NCBI RefSeq assembly: GCF_017498085.1
Contig: NZ_JAGBKM010000011.1
Location: 35,531-99,530 of the forward strand
DNA length: 64,000 nucleotides
Direction of reading: 5' to 3'
From: Psychrobacter coccoides
Lineage (GTDB): Bacteria; Pseudomonadota; Gammaproteobacteria; Pseudomonadales; Moraxellaceae
How positions within the stretch are numbered: position 1 is the stretch's first letter; every line of letters starts with the position of its first letter. Positions 44,314 through 54,875 of this stretch are shown here, one piece after another. The notes beneath the pieces are model-generated. The model did no database searches. It worked only from the letters and a program-made list of their open reading frames with translations, and had not been told where the DNA came from. Position numbers and translations under genes: made by a program.

Positions 44314-45816
44314 CTACATAACGTGGATAGCGATGTAGGCTGCAGCGCCTGCCAAGTAACCAACAAGGGCTAATGCACTGATATGCTTGAGATACCACAT
44401 AAATGATATTTTTTCCATACCCATAGCGGCGACCCCTGCTGCTGAGCCGATGATTAAGCAGCTACCACCGACACCAGCACAATAAGCCAAGAAGTGCCAA
44501 AACGCACCATCTTGTAAAAACATACTTTGACGAGCCAGCTCATCACCAGTCAGTCCAGCCAAAGCCGAATCAGTCAGCAAGGGATACATTTTCATCGCCC
44601 CTGCTACCAGTGGCACGTTATCAACCAATGATGACAAAAGACCGATAAACACGTTGATGACATATAAGTTACCAAAAGTATTATCAAGCCACGTCGCCAT
44701 GTCGATTAAATGCCCTGCCGTCGCCAGAGCCGAAACCGCTAAAAGAATACCTAAGAAAAACAAAATACTAGACATATCGACGCGGGTAAGTACCCCAACG
44801 ACCGTCATTTGCTGTTTGACATGCCATGGGTCATGGCGATGAACCAGCTCAGTATATACCCAAAGCACACCCACGCCGAACAAGATACCCATATACGGCG
44901 GAAGGTTGGTCAGGGTTTTAAATACAGGTACAAATGCCAGTGCGCCAAGACCCAAAGCCAAGATACTGATACGCATCTTTGGCGTCACCGCATCGAGCGG
45001 ATTGGGTGCAGCTGCACTACTTTCGCCATTTGAGTAGGCCTCAAGGAGCTTTACTTGCTTCTCCTCTATGCCGTTGATTGCCATGGCCGAGGCGACTGTG
45101 TACTCACCAAGATAGTTGACGTTAGAAGACTCAATAGGGGCTTTCGCAGGTTTTGGTCTGCGTATCTCTTTACCTCGGAATATAAACGTCAATATCAAGA
45201 GCGGTACAATAGCAGCGATTAAGCTTGGAACGATCAGATCGACGATAATATTACTGGCTGTGATTTGGTTACCAATCCACAGCATGGTGGTGGTGACATC
45301 CCCAATCGGTGACCAAGCACCACCAGCGTTAGCACAGACGACGACTGTACCGACAAACCATAAGCGCATCTGTTTGCTGGCGACCAGCTTGCGTAGCAGT
45401 GAGACCATGACAATAGTGGTGGTCAGGTTGTCTAATAAGGCGGAGAAGAAAAAAGTCAGCGTACCAATGGTCCATAACAAAACCACGGCGTTGGTGGTGT
45501 GAATGCGGTTGGTGATGGCGGCAAACCCATCATGGGCGTCAACCAACTCAACGATAACCATAGCCCCCATCAAGAAAAACAGAATCTCTGCAATCTCTGA
45601 TAAGTGATGACGTAGCTCAGTATTTAACAGAGCCGAGGCGCTAAAACTATCGGTGAGTTGACTGGCGAGCAATGTATCAGCACCAATCACCAGTAGTGTC
45701 CAGACGATAACTGCCGTTAAGAGGGCAGAGGCGGCTTTATCGACATGGAGATTGTGTTCTAGAGCAATCGCAATATAGCCTAAAACGAAAACTACCGCCA
45801 TCAATGAATAAATCAT
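44314..45816 (-). CDS. nhaD: Na+/H+ antiporter NhaD
   Basis: 500 residues with about 12-13 transmembrane segments of the IT superfamily. Seen: ALEHNLHVDKAASALL near the N terminus, SALLDNLTTTIVMVSLLRKL, AGGAWSPIGDVTTTML, SSLVDNVPLVAGAM and DGAFWHFLAYCAGVGGSCLIIGSAAGVAAMG, all NhaD hallmarks. It exchanges Na+ for H+, moving Na+ out at alkaline pH. A hydrophilic loop at about 225-280 is longer than average. AAGGAT precedes the ATG. Its position between apbE and nqrM ties it to the sodium cycle of Nqr. Confidence 0.93.
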   Translation of the reverse strand: MIYSLMAVVFVLGYIAIALEHNLHVDKAASALLTAVIVWTLLVIGADTLLASQLTDSFSASALLNTELRHHLSEIAEILFFLMGAMVIVELVDAHDGFAAITNRIHTTNAVVLLWTIGTLTFFFSALLDNLTTTIVMVSLLRKLVASKQMRLWFVGTVVVCANAGGAWSPIGDVTTTMLWIGNQITASNIIVDLIVPSLIAAIVPLLILTFIFRGKEIRRPKPAKAPIESSNVNYLGEYTVASAMAINGIEEKQVKLLEAYSNGESSAAAPNPLDAVTPKMRISILALGLGALAFVPVFKTLTNLPPYMGILFGVGVLWVYTELVHRHDPWHVKQQMTVVGVLTRVDMSSILFFLGILLAVSALATAGHLIDMATWLDNTFGNLYVINVFIGLLSSLVDNVPLVAGAMKMYPLLTDSALAGLTGDELARQSMFLQDGAFWHFLAYCAGVGGSCLIIGSAAGVAAMGMEKISFMWYLKHISALALVGYLAGAAAYIAIHVM

Positions 45817-45940
45817 TGGATATCCTTAGTGTAAGAACACAGTGACAACAGTTATTTAAATGCCTACATTGTACGCCAGTTACAAAAATTAAGACACCCA
45901 GTAGGATGACTGTAGGAACTATAAAGGCAGCGCTTCACAG

Positions 45941-47065
45941 CTACTCGATTTTATCGTTACGCAAGGCATCCATCGCAGAAGTTTGCACGACTTGCCAGTC
46001 CTCTACATGGTCGGCAGGTGCATCTGGCGTGACCCCATCAGCTAATATGACAAACAAAGCCGCTAGGTTTTGTTCTTCAGCGACTTTCAGTGCCTTAGAG
46101 TAGGGCATAGCAGTCAGGGCCGTTGCCCAAGCATCGGCAAGTGCTACTGAGTCAGCAGCCACAGTAATAGAAGGGGCGCCGCCAGCGATAGGCTCTCCAG
46201 TAGTAGGATCAATCGTATGGCTGTAACGTTTGCCTTCTAATAGCACTGAATTGCGATAATTACCCGATGTTGCCAAATACATTTGATTGTCGCTTTTAAG
46301 TGGCTGGCGAATGGCAGAGATGGTTTGACGCTCGCTGACCGTACTGCCTTCAATAGGGGCATCAATGGCAATTTGCCAAGGCTGTTGTTGGCCATTAACA
46401 CCAGAAGAGGCAATTTCACCACCAATCTCAACCATATAATTGCGAATTTGATAGTCCTCTCTCAATACCTCAGCGATGACATCGACCCCGTAGCCTTTAG
46501 CGACTGCTGAAAAGTCTAGCGCTACCCCATCTTTGGTTTTATATAGAGTGTCGCCTTCTTGTACCACACTTGCAAAATCAACCAAAGCTTTTGCTTGTGC
46601 AATCTCCAGCGCAGTTGGTGGGCTTTGCAGACGATCTACGGTCATAGTGCTGCCAAAGCCCCAAACATCAATGAGTGGCATGACTGTTGGATCAAACGCA
46701 CCACCAGATTGTTGATAGACAGTTTTAGAAATGTCGAGGACGTGACTAAAGTCAGCATCAATAACGATAGGGGTGTTTTTTGCCAAGCGATTAAACTTAG
46801 AAATGGTTGAATCTTCTTGGTAGGTCGACATGCTGTCATTGATTTGTTGTAGCCGTTCATCAATCGCTGCTTGGATTTCTGTTTCATCAGCATCCTTTGG
46901 CAGTTGGTAGCTAATGTGATAGCTGGTACCCATGGTCTCGCCGCTTAGATAATTATAGTCAGGCAGTTGCTGGCAAGCTGATAGCGTGATACCAGTCATC
47001 ACCACGCCTGTCAGTGTAGCGGCTTGATAAGTGTAAGCGGTAAGGTTATTTATAATAGTACTCAT
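45941..47065 (-). CDS. apbE: FAD:protein FMN transferase ApbE (lipoprotein)
   Basis: Attaches FMN covalently to threonines of NqrB and NqrC. 374 residues from ATG 47065; an ATG four codons earlier (47077) is possible. The N terminus ends in a lipobox (LSAC). Seen: MGTSYHISYQLP, DFSAVAKGYGVDVIAEVL, YMVEIGGEIASSG, YRNSVLLEGKRYSHTIDPTTG with the metal and FAD ligands, and the C-terminal ADAWATAL. It lies 145 nt downstream of nqrF, beyond a terminator-like hairpin. Confidence 0.95.
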   Translation of the reverse strand: MSTIINNLTAYTYQAATLTGVVMTGITLSACQQLPDYNYLSGETMGTSYHISYQLPKDADETEIQAAIDERLQQINDSMSTYQEDSTISKFNRLAKNTPIVIDADFSHVLDISKTVYQQSGGAFDPTVMPLIDVWGFGSTMTVDRLQSPPTALEIAQAKALVDFASVVQEGDTLYKTKDGVALDFSAVAKGYGVDVIAEVLREDYQIRNYMVEIGGEIASSGVNGQQQPWQIAIDAPIEGSTVSERQTISAIRQPLKSDNQMYLATSGNYRNSVLLEGKRYSHTIDPTTGEPIAGGAPSITVAADSVALADAWATALTAMPYSKALKVAEEQNLAALFVILADGVTPDAPADHVEDWQVVQTSAMDALRNDKIE

Positions 47066-47094
47066 AAAGAAGTCCATCAGTAAAAGAGAATAAA

Positions 47095-47122
47095 AAAAGA
47101 GCGTCTGTCTCGACGCTCTTTT
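47095..47122. terminator. Terminator-like hairpin between nqrF and apbE
   Basis: AAAAGAGCGTC (47095-47105), loop TGTCTC, GACGCTCTTTT (47112-47122): an 11-bp perfect stem with A- and T-runs. On minus it ends nqrF and lies 18-30 nt before apbE. Confidence 0.88.
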
Positions 47123-47209
47123 ATATATTTATGACTTTATGAAAAAACCTCGTTAAACGATTGCTGGTTTTATTCTTACGGTTATTGAGCCACCAAACTC
47201 AGTCACTAC

Positions 47210-48445
47210 TTAACCACCGAAGTCATCAAGCATGATGTTTTCGTCTTCGACACCCAAGCTATGTAGCATGTCGATAACAGCTGCGTTCATCATCGGTGGC
47301 CCGCACATGTAGTACTCGCAGTCTTCTGGGTTTGGATGATCTTTTAGATAGTTTTCTAACAGCACGTTATGGATAAAGCCGGTCGGACCATCCCAGTTAT
47401 CTTCTGGTAATGGGTCAGACAAGGCCACATGCCATTCAAAGTTATCAAACTCTTCTTCGAGCTGGTCATAGTCCTCAACGTAGAACATCTCACGAATAGA
47501 ACGTGCACCGTACCAGAAGCTAATCTTACGATCTGAATTTAGGCGTTTTAGCTGATCAAAGATATGTGAGCGCATCGGTGCCATACCGGCACCACCCCCA
47601 ACAAAGATCATCTCAGCATCCGTGTCCTTGGCAAAGAACTCACCATAAGGACCTGATACCGTTACTTTATCGCCAGGCTTCAAGCTAAATACCCAAGACG
47701 ACATCTTACCTGGTGGAATCCCTTCAGGACCACGTGGTGGCGGGGTGGCGATACGAATATTAAACTTAATAATACCTTTTTCGTCTGGGTAGTTGGCCAT
47801 CGAGTAAGCACGAATCACTTCTTCATCGACTTTTGACACGTACTTAAAGATGTCAAACTTTTCCCAGTCTTCACGGTATTCTTCATCGATATCGAAGTCT
47901 TTGTAATGCACTTCATGTGGTGGCGCTTCTAGCTGTACGTAACCACCAGCACGGAAGTTAACTTCTTCACCCTCTGGAATCTTAAGTACCAACTCTTTAA
48001 TAAAGGTGGCGACGTTATCGTTAGAGATAACTTCACATTCCCACTTTTGAACATCAAAGAACTCAGGATCAATCTCAATTTTCATATCCTGTTTAACAGC
48101 GACCTGACAAGCCAGACGCATATTGTCGCGAATCTCACCTTGAGTAAAATGTCCTTCTTCAGTAGGTAGAATAGAACCGCCACCTTCAATCACTTTACAA
48201 GTACACTGGGCACAGGTACCACCGCCACCACAGGCAGAAGATAAGAATATACCTTCACTGGCGAGTGTTTGTAGCAGCTTACCACCTGCTGGTGTCACTA
48301 CATCATTTTCGGGATCATCATTGATACGTATCGTAACGTCGCCTGAACTGACCAGTCTTGAGCGTGCTGCCAAAATAATGGCAACCAGGCTCATGATGAT
48401 CAAGGTAAACATAGCAACGCCACCAATCGCCGTAGCATAATCCAT
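47210..48445 (-). CDS. nqrF: Na+-NQR subunit F (NADH-oxidising)
   Basis: Entry point of electrons from NADH: FAD, then 2Fe-2S, then to the membrane subunits. 411 residues, the usual 405-410. One N-terminal helix (about 6-26), a plant-type ferredoxin domain with Cys72, Cys78, Cys81 and Cys113, FAD-binding [11 protein letters not shown] and NADH-binding [23 protein letters not shown] and terminal LDDFGG. It is separated from nqrE by 169 nt, unlike the tight spacing of the other nqr genes, so an extra promoter or processing site may lie there. A GGTAGG...CCTACC dyad (48468-48521) is seen in that gap. Confidence 0.97.
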   Translation of the reverse strand: MDYATAIGGVAMFTLIIMSLVAIILAARSRLVSSGDVTIRINDDPENDVVTPAGGKLLQTLASEGIFLSSACGGGGTCAQCTCKVIEGGGSILPTEEGHFTQGEIRDNMRLACQVAVKQDMKIEIDPEFFDVQKWECEVISNDNVATFIKELVLKIPEGEEVNFRAGGYVQLEAPPHEVHYKDFDIDEEYREDWEKFDIFKYVSKVDEEVIRAYSMANYPDEKGIIKFNIRIATPPPRGPEGIPPGKMSSWVFSLKPGDKVTVSGPYGEFFAKDTDAEMIFVGGGAGMAPMRSHIFDQLKRLNSDRKISFWYGARSIREMFYVEDYDQLEEEFDNFEWHVALSDPLPEDNWDGPTGFIHNVLLENYLKDHPNPEDCEYYMCGPPMMNAAVIDMLHSLGVEDENIMLDDFGG

Positions 48446-48614
48446 GATATGTATCCTTAATCTATGGGGTAGGGGTGTAGGTATCAGTGAATGAATTTAT
48501 TACTGTTCCCAAACACCTACCGAATAAATGAATTAAATAGGTCAAATAGCTAAATAAGGTTTTGAGCCTGACTCGATAACCATACTATGGGCCATCGACT
48601 TCAAGCTCAGCAGT

Positions 48615-49223
48615 TTAGATGGACATACCACCGAACGACATAAAGCCGAGGGACATAAGACCAACTGTGATAAAGGTAATACCAAGACCACGCAGCGGTG
48701 CTGGAATGTCTGAGTATTTCAACTTTTCACGAATACCAGCCAAGGCAGTAATAGCAATAGCCCAACCAAAACCTGCACCTACGCCGTATACCACAGACTC
48801 ACTAAAGTTATAATCACGCTCAACCATAAACAGAACACCACCTAAAATGGCACAGTTTACAGTGATTAGCGGCAAAAACACGCCAAGTGCGTTATATAAA
48901 GCTGGAACAAACTTGTCCAAAAACATCTCTAGGATCTGTACAGTCGCAGCAATCAAACCAATATAACTTAGCAGACCTAAGAAGCTAAGATCGATATCAG
49001 GAAATCCTGCCCATGCTAGGGCGCCGTCTTTTAGAATAAACTGAAACAACAGGTTGTTTAATGGCACAGTAATGGCCATAACGACGATTACAGCCACCCC
49101 AAGACCAATAGCGGTTGAGACCTTTTTTGATACTGCCAAAAAGGTACACATGCCTAAGAAATAGGCGAGGGCCATATTCTCAATAAAAACTGAGGTTATA
49201 AATAAACTAATATAGTGTCCCAT
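48615..49223 (-). CDS. nqrE: Na+-NQR subunit E
   Basis: Integral membrane subunit of six helices; with NqrD it holds an iron centre across the membrane. 202 residues, family length. Seen: [16 protein letters not shown] with the conserved Cys in the first half and [12 protein letters not shown] with the second. Its ATG overlaps the stop codon of nqrD (TAATG), giving translational coupling. NqrM supplies the iron. Confidence 0.97.
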   Translation of the reverse strand: MGHYISLFITSVFIENMALAYFLGMCTFLAVSKKVSTAIGLGVAVIVVMAITVPLNNLLFQFILKDGALAWAGFPDIDLSFLGLLSYIGLIAATVQILEMFLDKFVPALYNALGVFLPLITVNCAILGGVLFMVERDYNFSESVVYGVGAGFGWAIAITALAGIREKLKYSDIPAPLRGLGITFITVGLMSLGFMSFGGMSI

Positions 49224-49894
49224 TAGTGACCGCCTCCATGTGCCATACCTTTAGACTGTGGTTTCATCACAAAATCAGCTTCTTCCACCTGTTCTGGCTT
49301 CCAGATACGAATGATGGCAATGAACAGACCGATAATAAAGAACGCCGACGGTGGCAATAATAATAGACCGTTTGGCAAGTACCAACCGCCATCAGTAACT
49401 GGCTGCAAAATAGTAACGCCAAGCCAAGTACCAGCACCTAGGAGCTCACGGATAGTAGCCACGAACAACAGCACTGCTGAGTAACCAAGACCATTACCGA
49501 TACCATCTAAAAAGCTTGGTATAGGCGGGTTACTCATAGCAAAGGCTTCGGCACGGCCCATAACGATACAGTTGGTAATAATCAAACCTACGAATACGGA
49601 TAGACCTTTACTCACATCATAAGCGACCGCTTTTAGCACCTGATCGACCAAAATTACCAACGAAGCAATAATGGTCATTTGAACGATGATACGGATGCTT
49701 GATGGGATTTGCTTACGGATGATAGAAATAAAGAAGCTAGAAAACGCCGTCACCAAGGTCAATGCCACACACATGACCAAAGCATTGGAAACACTGGTGG
49801 TTACCGCCAAGGCTGAACAGATACCTAAGATCTGTAAAGCAATGGGGTTATTATCAAAGATCGGCGTGGTTAAGATACTTTTAGTGTCAGCCAT
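49223..49894 (-). CDS. nqrD: Na+-NQR subunit D
   Basis: Homologue of NqrE with inverted topology, six helices, 223 residues from the ATG at 49894, which AAGGAGG precedes at six nt. Conserved Cys are seen in [14 protein letters not shown] and [14 protein letters not shown], the likely iron ligands. The start is one base after the nqrC stop. A His-rich tail (MAHGGGH) ends it. Confidence 0.97.
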   Translation of the reverse strand: MADTKSILTTPIFDNNPIALQILGICSALAVTTSVSNALVMCVALTLVTAFSSFFISIIRKQIPSSIRIIVQMTIIASLVILVDQVLKAVAYDVSKGLSVFVGLIITNCIVMGRAEAFAMSNPPIPSFLDGIGNGLGYSAVLLFVATIRELLGAGTWLGVTILQPVTDGGWYLPNGLLLLPPSAFFIIGLFIAIIRIWKPEQVEEADFVMKPQSKGMAHGGGH

Positions 49895-49895
49895 G

Positions 49896-50795
49896 TTATG
49901 CCTCCTTACCATTTGCTACAGGTGCTGCCAGTTCGGTGGCTGGTTGAGCAGTCTGACTGTCTGATTGAGCAGCTTGTACATCAGCATTATCAATCGTTTG
50001 ACCACTCTCTTCACGTAGAGTGTCTAGATAAGGCTTATAGCCTTGCTCACCTAACCAAAATTGAATCATATTGCTAACACCGCGACCGGTTAGTGTCGCA
50101 CCGCTAATACCATCGACCCAATTCTCTCTTGGTGTACCTGCTTTAGTGACACCAGTAGCAACGTTGCCATTTTCATCGTAGGAATGAATGCCACTCCATT
50201 TTGCACGCCACTCTGGCTCCTCGATACGAGCACCTAGACCTGGAGTTTCTTTATGCTCATAAAAGCTAATACCTTTTATGGTATTCAAATCACTCTCAAG
50301 CGTTAAGAAACCATAGATAGTCCCCCACAAGCCATAGCCTTGAATGGGTAATACGACCATCTCAGGTTGACCGTCGTCATCGCTTTTGACATAGACTTTA
50401 GCGTATTTAGGGACACGACCAATACCCGCAGGATCATTGGCGCCTAAATCATCACTAAGAGCTTGGTTTTTAGTTGCTTGACTGGCGTCATAAGCATTGC
50501 GGTCTGGAATACCAACCGTATTTAGCGCTTCATCATCAAGATAGTTGCCTGCTTTTAGATCAACAATCTCGACATCAAAATCCTTAAAGCGTTCAGCGAC
50601 ATCAGCAGCAGTATCCGATTCAGGATTAAACATACCAGCAGCGACTAGGATGTTTTTATTACGGTCCAAGCGCGCGTTTTCAACTTGTGCCGGCTTTAGA
50701 CCGACAGCGACAGCTGAGACCAATACGGAACACACCAGACAGAGCGTCAATGCGACACTGATGGTTTTTGCATTATTACTTTTGGGCTTGGACAT
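49896..50795 (-). CDS. nqrC: Na+-NQR subunit C (covalent FMN)
   Basis: Periplasmic FMN protein anchored by one N-terminal helix (about 11-33). The flavinylation motif is [14 protein letters not shown] is attached to the threonine of SGAT (about Thr234) by ApbE. 299 residues is longer than the usual 255-265: the last 38 residues form an extra Gln-, Ala- and Glu-rich tail after the domain end YKPYLDTLR. The gene overlaps the end of nqrB by 20 nt, and GGAGGG precedes the ATG. Confidence 0.97.
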   Translation of the reverse strand: MSKPKSNNAKTISVALTLCLVCSVLVSAVAVGLKPAQVENARLDRNKNILVAAGMFNPESDTAADVAERFKDFDVEIVDLKAGNYLDDEALNTVGIPDRNAYDASQATKNQALSDDLGANDPAGIGRVPKYAKVYVKSDDDGQPEMVVLPIQGYGLWGTIYGFLTLESDLNTIKGISFYEHKETPGLGARIEEPEWRAKWSGIHSYDENGNVATGVTKAGTPRENWVDGISGATLTGRGVSNMIQFWLGEQGYKPYLDTLREESGQTIDNADVQAAQSDSQTAQPATELAAPVANGKEA

Positions 50796-52011
50796 AGCGA
50801 ACCCTCCGTGCTGTTTGGCGCTTAATATTTGCTTGAGTCACAAAATAGTCAAACAAAGGCGCAAATAAGTTAGCAAATAAAATGGCGAGCATAATACCTT
50901 CTGGGAAGGCTGGGTTGACGACGCGAATCAAAACCGTCATAAAACCAATCAAGATACCATAAGCCCAGCGACCGTTATTGGTGTGCGCCGCTGAGACCGG
51001 ATCTGTCGCCATAAAGACGGCACCGAAAGCAAAGCCACCGATGACCAAGTGCCAATAAAACGGCAAGCTCATCATTAAGTTGTCTTCAGAGCCGATCAGG
51101 TTAAATATTAATGAAGTGGCAACCAACCCCACCACACAACCTGCCATAATCCGCCATGAGGCGATACGTGTCCATAGTAAGAACACTGCACCGATTAAGA
51201 TAGCAAGTGTAGAAACCTCACCAATACTACCTTGGATATTACCTAAGAAAGCATCGCTCCAAGTAATTGCTTGCCCATAGACATTGGTAAAGTCATCTGG
51301 AGTCACACCAAGCGCAGCTAAGCCAAGAGGGGTTGCCCCTGAGAAGCCGTCGACGGCTGTCCATACTGAATCACCAGACATATAGGCGGGATAAGCAAAG
51401 TAGAGAAACGCACGACCTGATAGGGCAGGGTTAAGGAAGTTTTTACCTGTACCACCAAATACCTCTTTGGCAACCACAACGCCAAATATAATACCTAGCG
51501 CCACCTGCCATAATGGAATATCGGGCGGCAAAATGAGTGCATACAGTACCGAGGTAACAAAGAAGCCTTCGTTGACTTCATGCCCACGCACCACCGCAAA
51601 TATAATCTCACAGAGAATACCTACGGCAAAAGTGACGATATAAATGGGTAAGAACTGCATGGCACCATATACCAAGCTTGCCCAAACACTATCTGGGTTA
51701 TAGCCTGCCATACTGGTAATAATGGTACGCCAGCCTTCAGGTTGTAGGCCCAGCTGAGCGATAGCGGTTAATGCTTGATGACCGACGTTATACATGCCCC
51801 AAAACATGGCTGGGAAAGTACATAACCAGACGGTAATCATAATGCGTTTTAGATCAATACCATCACGTACGTGTGACGAAGCATAGGTCGTAGAGCCTGG
51901 TTGACGCAGAAACGTATCAAACATCTCAAAGATAGCGTAGTACTTTTCGTGTTTGCCACCTTTGGTGAAAGACGGCTCCATACGATCGAACATATTGTGT
52001 AAAAATTTCAT
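50776..52011 (-). CDS. nqrB: Na+-NQR subunit B (covalent FMN, riboflavin, Na+ path)
   Basis: Main membrane subunit. 411 residues with about ten helices. The FMN threonine lies in [10 protein letters not shown] (about Thr227). [25 protein letters not shown] is the highly conserved core, and [12 protein letters not shown] and [12 protein letters not shown] are also seen. It follows nqrA by 5 nt with GGAGGG upstream. Confidence 0.97.
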   Translation of the reverse strand: MKFLHNMFDRMEPSFTKGGKHEKYYAIFEMFDTFLRQPGSTTYASSHVRDGIDLKRIMITVWLCTFPAMFWGMYNVGHQALTAIAQLGLQPEGWRTIITSMAGYNPDSVWASLVYGAMQFLPIYIVTFAVGILCEIIFAVVRGHEVNEGFFVTSVLYALILPPDIPLWQVALGIIFGVVVAKEVFGGTGKNFLNPALSGRAFLYFAYPAYMSGDSVWTAVDGFSGATPLGLAALGVTPDDFTNVYGQAITWSDAFLGNIQGSIGEVSTLAILIGAVFLLWTRIASWRIMAGCVVGLVATSLIFNLIGSEDNLMMSLPFYWHLVIGGFAFGAVFMATDPVSAAHTNNGRWAYGILIGFMTVLIRVVNPAFPEGIMLAILFANLFAPLFDYFVTQANIKRQTARRVRYVQAQK

Positions 52012-52016
52012 CGTGG

Positions 52017-53369
52017 TTAGCCCTCCAGCTCTATACGCGTTAAGTTATCGCGCAAAATATCACCGAATTCATATTTGCCAGGAGAAACGAAGGTGCACAG
52101 TGCGACATCTTCTTCATCCAATTCTAGTGCACCCAGTTCTACTGCAGAGACAATGTCTTCTACAATGAGTGCACGCAGTAGCTGTGTCGGCAGATAGTCT
52201 TGCGGCATGACCTCTTCATATATACCAATAGGCACCATCGCTCGTGGTGAGCCATTGCTCGAAGTAGTAAAGTTATATTTTTTACCACTGAAAAACTGCG
52301 AAATATAAATAGGCAGTTTAGAGAAGCGGTTTGCACCAGGGGTAAAGAAGTGAAACGCTGGACGCTCACGACCTTCTGTTAGGGCACTAATTTGATTATG
52401 AAAGCGACCGAGATAGGCGACATTGTCATATAGTCTGCGACCAGACAGTACAGAGCCTGAGATAACACGGTTTTCACCAGCCACCAATTGACCTTTGGTC
52501 AATGCAGTGACATCTGCACCACGTTCAGTCGTAACCAAATGTGGATTGCTCACCCCAGGGCCAGCTAGGCTAACCATACGCTTAGTATATAAGCGACCCG
52601 TAGTAAACAGTTTGCCGATTGCGATCACATCTTGATAGCCAATCGTCCAGACGCTGACGCCGCGCATGACAGGATGCAAAAAGTGAATGTGCGTTCCAGC
52701 CAGACCAGCAGGATGCTTACCAGCAAAGCCATGATACTCAGTCACATTATTAGCAGCTGTACGCTCGACTGGCGTAGGTTTGGCATCGCCATAATGACAA
52801 ACAAAGGTTTTAGGGCTTAGCGTGGATAAAACAGCCAAACCATCATTGAACGCTTGTATTTGCTCGTTGATTAGCAGCATAGGATCAAACGCTAATGGGT
52901 TGGTATCCATAGCAGTCACAAAGATAGCATGTGGACGAGCGCCGATTTCGGGAGAGCGGCTGTAAGGACGAGTACGAAAAGCTGTCCATTCACCGGAGGC
53001 GATCAGTTGGGTTTCAACAGCTTCAGCGTCTAAGTCAGCAAGTTGCTGGGAGTCATAGCGCTGAAACTCAATTTCTTCACCGTTTGGGTCAACCGCAATC
53101 ACAAGACTCTCAAACACACGACGTTCACCACGATTAACGGCGATGACTTTACCCGCAGCAGGCGCAGTATAAATAACGCCAACGCGTTTTTTGTCTTCAA
53201 AAACGGGCTGACCTTTTGCTACGATGTCACCTTCTTTGACATTCATCGTGGGTTTCATACCCACATAATCGTAGCCAACAACTGCCACATGTGTGGGTTT
53301 GTGCTCTGATATCTCGCGGGAGGGTTCACCTGCGATGGGCAAATCCAAACCTTTTTTGATGGTAATCAT
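52017..53369 (-). CDS. nqrA: Na+-NQR subunit A
   Basis: Cytosolic subunit of the sodium-pumping NADH:ubiquinone oxidoreductase, implicated in quinone binding. 450 residues, normal length. The N terminus [17 protein letters not shown] and [31 protein letters not shown] are diagnostic. It is the first gene of nqrABCDEF on minus. No strong ribosome-binding site is seen before its ATG. The leader holds two stem-loops (see 53409). Confidence 0.97.
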   Translation of the reverse strand: MITIKKGLDLPIAGEPSREISEHKPTHVAVVGYDYVGMKPTMNVKEGDIVAKGQPVFEDKKRVGVIYTAPAAGKVIAVNRGERRVFESLVIAVDPNGEEIEFQRYDSQQLADLDAEAVETQLIASGEWTAFRTRPYSRSPEIGARPHAIFVTAMDTNPLAFDPMLLINEQIQAFNDGLAVLSTLSPKTFVCHYGDAKPTPVERTAANNVTEYHGFAGKHPAGLAGTHIHFLHPVMRGVSVWTIGYQDVIAIGKLFTTGRLYTKRMVSLAGPGVSNPHLVTTERGADVTALTKGQLVAGENRVISGSVLSGRRLYDNVAYLGRFHNQISALTEGRERPAFHFFTPGANRFSKLPIYISQFFSGKKYNFTTSSNGSPRAMVPIGIYEEVMPQDYLPTQLLRALIVEDIVSAVELGALELDEEDVALCTFVSPGKYEFGDILRDNLTRIELEG

Positions 53370-54044
53370 AAGCGAAAACTTAGTCCATAGTCTAAAACGA
53401 TACCAGACGTCCTGTTTGGCACAACGGCAGTATCAGCAAAAGCAGGACTTAAGGCTTTGTCTCATCAGTCATTTATGGTTAAACTGATGTTGAGCCTTAA
53501 CAATACTGCGTTTAAGATTGACTGCTACTAAGAGTATTAACGCTGACCTTAGACTCCTTAACAACACGTTAATGCCTTATTCGAATGACCAAAGTGGCGA
53601 CTGGCTACCAAGATGTATCATCAAGCTACCAAATCGAAGTGACAACTAAAAGCTTAGCCCCTCAATTATGATTACCTGATTATACCTTTATATAGAAAAC
53701 CTGAAACTCGTCATATCTTAATTTACTAACATCGTGGATATAACTGTACAAACCAGATGTATGATGATTAAGATACGGAAACAAATACAAATTTACCTAG
53801 GATTATACGCTAAATTAACCTAAAATTGCCAGTTAGTAATTGAATTTATCCAACGGTTGCCATTATTTGAAGCGCCAAAGCAACTATTAATCACTGCATA
53901 GTTGCTTGTGAGTTGATATCATGCCTAGCTTTGAAGGCAAACTTAAGTTGTTCAATGATGACTTAGGATGAATTGAATTTATTTTTAACAATTGCTGTTT
54001 CTGTTTTATTTCTACTATTAAAAGTACTTTATAAGGACTGCTGT
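53370..54044. other. Divergent intergenic region between nqrA and hisA
   Basis: 675 nt, AT-rich in its right half, which must hold promoters for both directions. Dyads: 53409-53448, 53451-53498 (listed), and AAGCAACTAT (53878-53887) with ATAGTTGCTT (53898-53907) 140 nt before hisA. A 16-codon frame at 53921-53971 has no distinguishing content. No known riboswitch recognised. Confidence 0.45.
53409..53498 (-). promoter_or_regulatory. Tandem stem-loops in the nqrA leader
   Basis: Stem 1 pairs GTCCTGTTT (53409-53417) with AAAGCAGGAC (53439-53448), one mismatch. Stem 2 pairs AAGGCT (53451-53456) and CATCAGT (53463-53469) with ACTGATG (53483-53489) and AGCCTT (53493-53498). They lie 40-130 nt before nqrA. 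No T-run follows either. Confidence 0.4.
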
Positions 54045-54782
54045 ATGTGTGCTGCACCTCTAATTATTCCGGCTATAGATCTTAAAGATGGTAAATGTGT
54101 GCGTTTAAAACAAGGCCGTATGGAAGATGATACGGTATTTTCCGACGATCCTGTCGCCATGGCGGCACGTTGGGTAAAAGAGGGAGCACGTAGATTGCAT
54201 CTGGTCGATCTCAATGGTGCGTTCGATGGAGTGCCTGTACATAAAAAAGTGGTACATGATATTGCCAAAGCCTATCCAAAGTTGCCCATCCAGCTGGGTG
54301 GCGGTGTGCGTAATATGCAAACCATTGAACAATACATCACCGCAGGCTTAACTTATATTATTATTGGTACCAAAGCGGTTGAAGAGCCAGAGTTTGTTGC
54401 CGAGGCTTGTCGTGAGTTTGCTGGCCATATCATTGTTGGTATTGATGCCAGAGACGGCTTGGTTGCTACCCATGGCTGGGCAAATGTCACCGATACTCGT
54501 GCCACAGAGTTGGCCAAGCGCTTTGCTGATGTCGGTGTTTCATCTATCGTCTATACCGATATCGCTCGTGATGGCATGATGCAAGGCGTCAATGTCGAAC
54601 AAACAGTCAATCTGGCACGTGAAGGTGGTTTGCCTGTTATCGCTTCAGGTGGTGTGACAGACATGAAAGATATCGAGCTGCTAAAGCCTTATGGTGACTG
54701 TCTTGAGGGGATTATCACCGGACGTGCTATTTATGAGGGCACACTGGATCTTGGCGAAGCACAAAGCTATTTAGACAGCTAG
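54045..54782 (+). CDS. hisA: Phosphoribosylformimino-5-aminoimidazole carboxamide ribotide isomerase
   Basis: Amadori isomerase of histidine biosynthesis, a TIM barrel. 245 residues from the ATG at 54045, with AAGGA eight nt upstream; an upstream in-frame start at 53973 would add a spurious hydrophobic peptide. Seen: [17 protein letters not shown] with the catalytic Asp in [28 protein letters not shown] and the second-half [12 protein letters not shown] and [11 protein letters not shown]. hisF does not follow; the next gene is an MscS channel. Confidence 0.97.
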   Translation: MCAAPLIIPAIDLKDGKCVRLKQGRMEDDTVFSDDPVAMAARWVKEGARRLHLVDLNGAFDGVPVHKKVVHDIAKAYPKLPIQLGGGVRNMQTIEQYITAGLTYIIIGTKAVEEPEFVAEACREFAGHIIVGIDARDGLVATHGWANVTDTRATELAKRFADVGVSSIVYTDIARDGMMQGVNVEQTVNLAREGGLPVIASGGVTDMKDIELLKPYGDCLEGIITGRAIYEGTLDLGEAQSYLDS

Positions 54783-54875
54783 AGTCTGGCTGGAATTGAT
54801 AGTTCACTATTTGTAGTTTGGTCGTTTATTGTAGGTTATAGGCGACCGTCTACAAATATAGTATTAAGGGTACTC

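Noticed and set aside
53921..53971. 16-codon frame upstream of hisA as a leader peptide
   Set aside because: No run of histidine codons and no ribosome-binding site or attenuator; nothing supports translation.
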